A stretch of 64,000 nucleotides of DNA from Sanderia malayensis (lineage: Eukaryota; Cnidaria; Scyphozoa; Semaeostomeae; Pelagiidae), in NCBI GenBank assembly GCA_013076295.1, contig RQOL01000673.1, forward strand, positions 1 through 64,000, read 5' to 3'. The translations under genes and the position numbers were made by a program. Shown in pieces: positions 59,150 to 64,000 of the stretch (the stretch's first letter is position 1; the number at the start of each line of letters is the position of its first letter). The notes beneath the pieces are model-generated. The model was given only the letters and a program-made list of their open reading frames with translations. It made no database searches and had not been told where the DNA came from.

Positions 59150-61720
59150 CTCAAGATGCAAGAGAACTGCCAAAACCTATGAAGAATGAGGATGGAAATA
59201 CACGAAATGATATCAATAGGGAAAATCGGCAGAGATACAGGTAATTGGAAATAAAATGTAACAGTCTATTTACCTCAACGAACAGGACAATTTTGAAGAG
59301 ATACGAGTATTTGTCTGCTGCAAATCCTGTGGCACTCAGTATGCCAGCAGTTGCATCCAACAAATATCTCATAAAGTTTCTTTCCTAAAATTTAATAATG
59401 AAATGGATGTTGTGCTGCTACACAATACTCAAAACATCAAATAGAACAACATATCAATAAATCAATAGAAAGACCAATTATGCACAACAAGTAAATACTC
59501 CTACCATGTCGTCACTACCAAGAAGCCAATAGAAATTAAAAAAACCCTCGAAAAATAAATCGTTTTTTCCAATTTCAAAGATATCCATTCTTTTCGATGC
59601 TACCTTTCTCTTTACAATCCCAGCAACATATTTCTAAAAAAATGCAATTGGCAAGATATATAAATTGAACATGCACGTCACTTGCAACATGCTATTAACT
59701 TTATTTCCTTTACAACATACCTTAATTTCTGCATCCCATTGTCGAAACATCTCTTTTAAACTTTTGTCCGATCTAAATTTTTGAATTCTAAAAATGATAA
59801 CGTAGTTATAAATCCTTGAGTATCAAATAGTGCTATCGAGGTATGTGGATGTCACACGTGACAGAAACTGTATAGATAGCATTGCAACATGATTTACCCT
59901 TGCATCTCACTAGACTTGATATTGCACACACAGTTTATGAAAATGTGACTTGCAGTCAACACAGCCAATACAAGATAGGTCCATCTGGAAAAGTCGTTGC
60001 AATATTACCTGGGGAAACACAACACAATTCAACCCAGCTGAACATGTTTCTGTCTTTGAACAGGCACAATCAGTAGTGCTTTGAGCGCCTATTGGCATGA
60101 CAACTGTGTTGTCAATGTTGGGCTCAGGAAGCTCTGGTGGTGATACTGCTCCAATGAATTGGATGCATGAATCCAAGACATGATCCATCTCATCAACTTT
60201 CATTGATGGATTTCTACAATTTGGACTCTGAAATAAAATTTTGGGTTCAACATCAGGCCACCATGCTGGTTTCTTTAATTGCTTGATTTGCACCAATTTG
60301 CTTGATTCTTCATATCTAAAATTACAATATAGATTGATTAATGAATGACAGAGGCATAGGAATTGGAGGGTGGGGGGGGGGGCTTTCTTGGCAAACTATG
60401 CAAAGGTGTTTTTTCCAAACCCAAAAGTGCCTCCTCTTAGTTCAAAAGTAATTGGCCACAGAGTGGTTATGTGCCCTCGTTTTCACCTGGCTGGCCACTT
60501 TTTATATGCTTCTTATTTCCCTAATATAGCACAGTATGGGTCGTATAGCAAAATTAATGATGCTCATGCCCAAATACAACCAAAACATACCAATTCCAGT
60601 GATGATTTGTGAGATCAATTTTCGCTTTCTGCCAATTGAAAATGAATGAACATTCTGTGTGGTCAAAACTTCCACAATTTTGTCATCAATACCTATTTTG
60701 AATAAAAAAATAATTTACCATCCTGTGTACACTATCCAAATCACTTCAGTAAGGGATTCCAAAATGTCTTGAAAGTTCAAATAAAGTGAAAGGCAATATC
60801 ATAAATTCAAGTAAATGAAAAAAAAGTTCTGTTTCTACCAGATTCCTCAGCTATATTGTCTTCTTCTCTTTCATCGTTAAAGTCAACACCATCAGCTTTC
60901 ATTCCCTCAAGTACAATGGAGGTAAACTTCTTTGCCACACTCTTACTTTTGCCAAAGGCTTCAAACTGTTTTGGACCTTAAATCAATGAAAATCAAATTT
61001 AGTTTACCAAAGACCCTATCTTCACATTACTAACATATAGTAATTTAGCAATATAAATTATAGAGCAAATTTAAAATTTGCAAACTACAATCCAATTTCA
61101 CAAGAGTTTCTACTAACCTGAATACTTTACACACAATTGGCCATCATTTATTTTTACCAGTGTCAATGCCAGAGTTGGTGTTTTTGTTCTTTTATACCCC
61201 TTCGTGAGCTTTAAATTATAATAAATCAAAACCATAAACTTACTACTTGAAACAATATCATGATATAAGTTTAATGTCTTTTGCACCTGCACAGTGTTCT
61301 AAAGTAATGAATTAACTCACCACAGCATTCAAAGAGGACATTTTAGCAGTATGAAGCTTTCTTCATGCAGATCGATTCTTGATAAATTCATTATCTGTTC
61401 TAATTCTCTGAAATGACAAGACAGGAACGAAAAGTGAAACCACATCACAATGATTATAAATAAAACAACAACTACAACAATACAGTGTAAACATATTATA
61501 ATATATAAACGTTAGTAATAAAAATATAATAAAAAATTATGGAAGAGGTATATTTGAATCACATGGGACATGTTGAAAGAATATCAACAATTTATCATCA
61601 TATCATACATACCCTTTTCTTTTGAGGTGCTGAAATTATATCAACATCAACAGATTGTGCATTTTCATCAATAGTTACTTCAGATTGCACATCGTGATGA
61701 AAGGTCGAATTTGAAGCCAT
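59150..61720 (-). CDS. NRF-1/EWG-like DNA-binding protein gene, minus strand, copy 2
   Basis: Exons on the minus strand: 61720-61613 (MASNSTFHHDVQSE..SAPQKKR, 36 codons, donor GTATGT), 61208-61118 (LTLVKINDGQLCVKYS), 60976-60839 (PKQFEAFGKSKSVAKKFTS), 60692-60591 (KIVEVLTTQNVHSFSIGRK), 60315-60009 (KKPAWWPDVEPKILFQSPN, MDHVLDSCIQFIG), then weaker exons near 59820-59720 (FRSDKSLKEMFRQWDAEIK) and 59640-59510. Phases of the first four agree (0, 1, 1). The order of an LC...FG-x...K block, then a KP-x-WWP block and a C-x-x-x-G end is like the DNA-binding region of NRF-1, EWG and P3A2. A sequence-specific DNA-binding role is inferred. The join from the fourth to the fifth exon is not in phase as drawn. 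Only this copy keeps all exons. A transposase accessory protein unrelated to NRF-1 is the alternative. Confidence 0.5.
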
Positions 61721-63139
61721 TGTTGTTAACTCGAATATATATATAAAACTGTACACTACTGAACACTGATAATGCTAACTGTATAATAAAATAATAATAA
61801 TATGTAACTTGTATATACACTGATTTTCTGATAAATACGCTAATCTCATCAAAAACACTCACAAAAACACATGCAAAAATGCAATCACAAAATACCAAGC
61901 AAAACAAATAGATTACACGGTCGTCTTTGGATGCATTAATTCTAATCTGAATGACCCTGAATGCAAAACATTAGTACAACACAACGTGCAAGCCTGATAT
62001 TTTTTGCACAGAAGGAAGTTGCAAATGATTTCAAATTTTTCCTGCCAAAATTTTCAAAATAATTTTGCTCTGCACCCCCTAGCCCGTGAAACTGCGGCTC
62101 CACGGAACTTCCTAAACCATGTAACCTAAGGCCCCTTTTGTGCCAGCGCGCATGCTCATGACGAGTATTTGTCAAAGAGAAATTGGTTGGTAGCTGGCTT
62201 ATTTTATAAATGATTTATACCTCAGCAGTGAGTTCATAATTTGGACTGTGACCAAGGCAACAATAATGACTAATTGACTGCCTTTGAAGTTAATCTGTGC
62301 GGTCGAGGAGGACGGGCCACTGCATCTTGGTTTTCTTTAACTGCTCTCTTGGGAGGAAACCACATCTTTCTTGGGGGGGGTTAAGCGCCGCCAATTTTAT
62401 GTCATCCATCGCGCACAACACAATGGCAGGACAATGGCAATCCTCTACTTTTGTTGCTGTGCGAGGAGGTATCGAGTTGGGTTTGGGATATGTTGGCTGG
62501 GCTTTTGGTGGTCATCAAACATTGTCGAGAGTTCCTAGTGAAAAGAAGAAAGAAGTGGGCCATTGGCATTCATTTCATCGTGTGTGCGGTTTGTTTTGTG
62601 TGGGCTCTTTGGTGTTGTTTTCTCTTTTTTTCCTTCTTTTCTTCATCTTCCCTCGTAATCACATCGCTCCCTTGTTTGTTATGAAATGGCGCTCACAAAT
62701 TGTTTTTTACCTAATTTTCTTCTGTTTGAGTTGTTGATTGCGGAGATTTGTTGAAGTATCTGGATGCTTACACTATATGGATCAGCAGGCCGGTTCCATG
62801 GGGGGTGTGGGGGAGTGTGACACCCCCAGGGGGGTTTGATAGATTCTCTCCTTGTCGACGTTGACAACCTGACCCAGGAATGCCTTCAAGCCCAACCCAA
62901 GAAGAGGAATGTTAAGGTTCCTGTCAAGCACTCAAGTCTCACGGTCAAATATGACAAATACCGTCAATTCTCCATTTTGAAAGAAAATGACAGAATATTT
63001 CATATCTTATGGCACAATTTTGAGGTATTTTGTGCAACGAATTTCGGTTTTCCACAGCTGTGGAAAATTTAGGTGAAGCAGCAACAACAACGCGTTCATG
63101 TTGTAGATTTGTGGTTGTTGTTGTCCTTAGTTTTTAATA
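61721..63139. promoter_or_regulatory. Divergent spacer between NRF-1-like and Ulp1 genes, copy 2
   Basis: Expected to hold two divergent promoters because the flanking starts face away from each other. TATATATA lies at about 61735, just 15 bp upstream of the minus start codon, too near for a TATA box of a coding mRNA but in the leader. Lacks about 215 bp present in copy 1. Conserved frames at 62380-62737 and 62836-63072 are unassigned. Confidence 0.4.
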
Positions 63140-64000
63140 ATGCCGACTCCTCCTTCTCCTTCTGTAGTAGCTGAAGATAAAGACGATGCTGCAGTCGTAA
63201 AGTTAGTTTTTCAAAAGGGGAATAGAGAAGAAAGCAATTTAACGAAAGAAGAAAACAGAAGAATATTTTAAAGGGGAAATTGGCTGAGTCGAAAACAGAG
63301 AATGAATTTGATTATAATGCAGTAGCACTGTATTGGTGGCCTAACAACTCGATCAAAAAGTCAGCAGCAGGGTACTGATCAGTCCCCTTTACGCTATTCA
63401 CGTGTATCTGCTGAAGGGTTTACACCCAAAAAACTCAAAAGCGAGGAATTTCGGGATATCGAGGTTCTTTCTCCTTTAGTAGGTGATGAAAGTGTAAGTA
63501 ATGAGATTGAGACTGACAGTTTGTATGAGGAGGCGAGGGAAACGAATGAGGATAATTGCAATTTGCTAGAGACCACAGATTTTGACATGGGCAGAGTTTC
63601 CGCAAGTGTCAAAAGTAATGACTTAGTGGCAAACAGTGAAAGTGTAAGTTCTACTCAGTGTTTTTATCAATACCACCAATCATTTTTTTTGGAAGCCAAA
63701 ATCCAACTCTTTTGATTGCTAAGTATGCTATACCACCAAACAGTGCAAGAAGCGTTAGATAGTGTTAAAGCTAGAAAGGTTATTTGATTTCATTTGCATC
63801 GCAAAATTTATCAAATCATATTGATATTAATATTAATGTACATACATCTAGTTAATGTACATAATTAGTCGAAAATCATAGTTGATAAATAACTATGGTT
63901 AAAATGTTGAAGATCAATGATATTGCAAAATATTTATTGGAGACTATTTCCTTTTCAAACAATGTCTTTTGCTTCAATGTTCTGTTGCATACAGGAGTTG
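63140..64000 (+). CDS. Ulp1/SENP-type protease gene, copy 2, 5' part only
   Basis: Starts at ATG 63140 (MPTPPSPSVVAEDKDDAAVV) as in copy 1. The acidic exon ETDSLYEEARETNEDNCNLL (about 63506) and its GTAAGT donor (63644) are kept. The protease exons lie beyond the window end. Role as for the copy at 14692. Confidence 0.65.

Larger units (their letters stand above)
48001..64000 (+). mobile_element. Large multi-gene unit, copy 2 (continues past window end)
   Basis: The segment matches 1-15553 almost base for base in the same orientation. Offsets run 48000, 48042 after the hairpin, 48151 after the PLE, 48125 near 11247, 48666 near 13241 and 48447 at the end. The gene order is the same: Penelope-like element, KDZ gene, MITEs, minus-strand NRF-1-like gene, Ulp1 gene. 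It is truncated only by the window. Confidence 0.9.

Overview
The window looks like a piece of an animal genome, most likely a cnidarian or a similar invertebrate. The DNA is AT-rich, genes have GT..AG introns, there is a (TTAGGG)n tract, and the repeat families (Penelope-like, KDZ/Zisupton-like, Helitron-like, CR1/Jockey-like LINE, Ty3/gypsy, pogo-like MITEs) plus RecQ-like helicase remains fit such a genome. The species cannot be named from sequence alone. Almost everything here is mobile or mobile-derived; I see no unambiguous intact host gene except possibly a small hnRNP A/B-like RRM gene.

Layout. (1) 1-18604 is a large multi-gene unit. In order it has a 5' hairpin, a Penelope-like retroelement (365-3470) with hammerhead ribozyme motifs, a multi-exon KDZ-type transposase gene (+, 3683-7666), a spacer with telomere-like repeats and two pogo-like MITEs, a multi-exon gene on the minus strand (about 11030-13054) whose exons resemble the NRF-1/EWG DNA-binding domain, and a multi-exon Ulp1/SENP-type protease gene (+, 14692-18604) with a His/Asp/Cys triad spread over separate exons. 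(2) 48001-64000 is a second, nearly identical copy of the first ~15.5 kb of this unit in the same orientation, cut off by the window end inside the Ulp1 gene. The copies differ by point changes, frameshifts, a 541-bp deletion in copy 1, a ~215-bp difference near 13363 and small duplications in copy 2.

(3) Between the copies (18605-48000) lies accessory DNA: a 125-bp tandem triplet, LINE fragments, a damaged RING/TRAF-type zinc-finger exon, exon-like tandem repeats, a ~61-bp minisatellite, four Helitron-like elements (H1 29158, H2 31611, H3 35903, H4 42420), a degraded THAP-like domain, an inverted repeat that runs into a 100-N assembly gap (37202-37301), a 3'-truncated LINE reverse transcriptase, a 5'-truncated Ty3/gypsy pol with chromodomain-like tail, a broken RecQ-like helicase, and a single-RRM gene. 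A tRNA-derived SINE head (47887-47958) sits just upstream of copy 2.

How the parts may work together (inference). The KDZ transposase, Ulp1 protease and the NRF-1-like protein would be the gene set of one very large DNA transposon, with the Ulp1 gene and NRF-1-like gene transcribed divergently from a shared spacer (13055-14691 / 61721-63139). The Penelope element carries the same disabling palindrome in both copies, so it was already resident before the unit was copied. The Helitron-like family ends in TC...CTAG, sits between A and T, and carries arrays in which each ~113-bp unit can form three very short hairpins with GNA loops on the element's own sense strand; this is the most unusual repeat architecture here.
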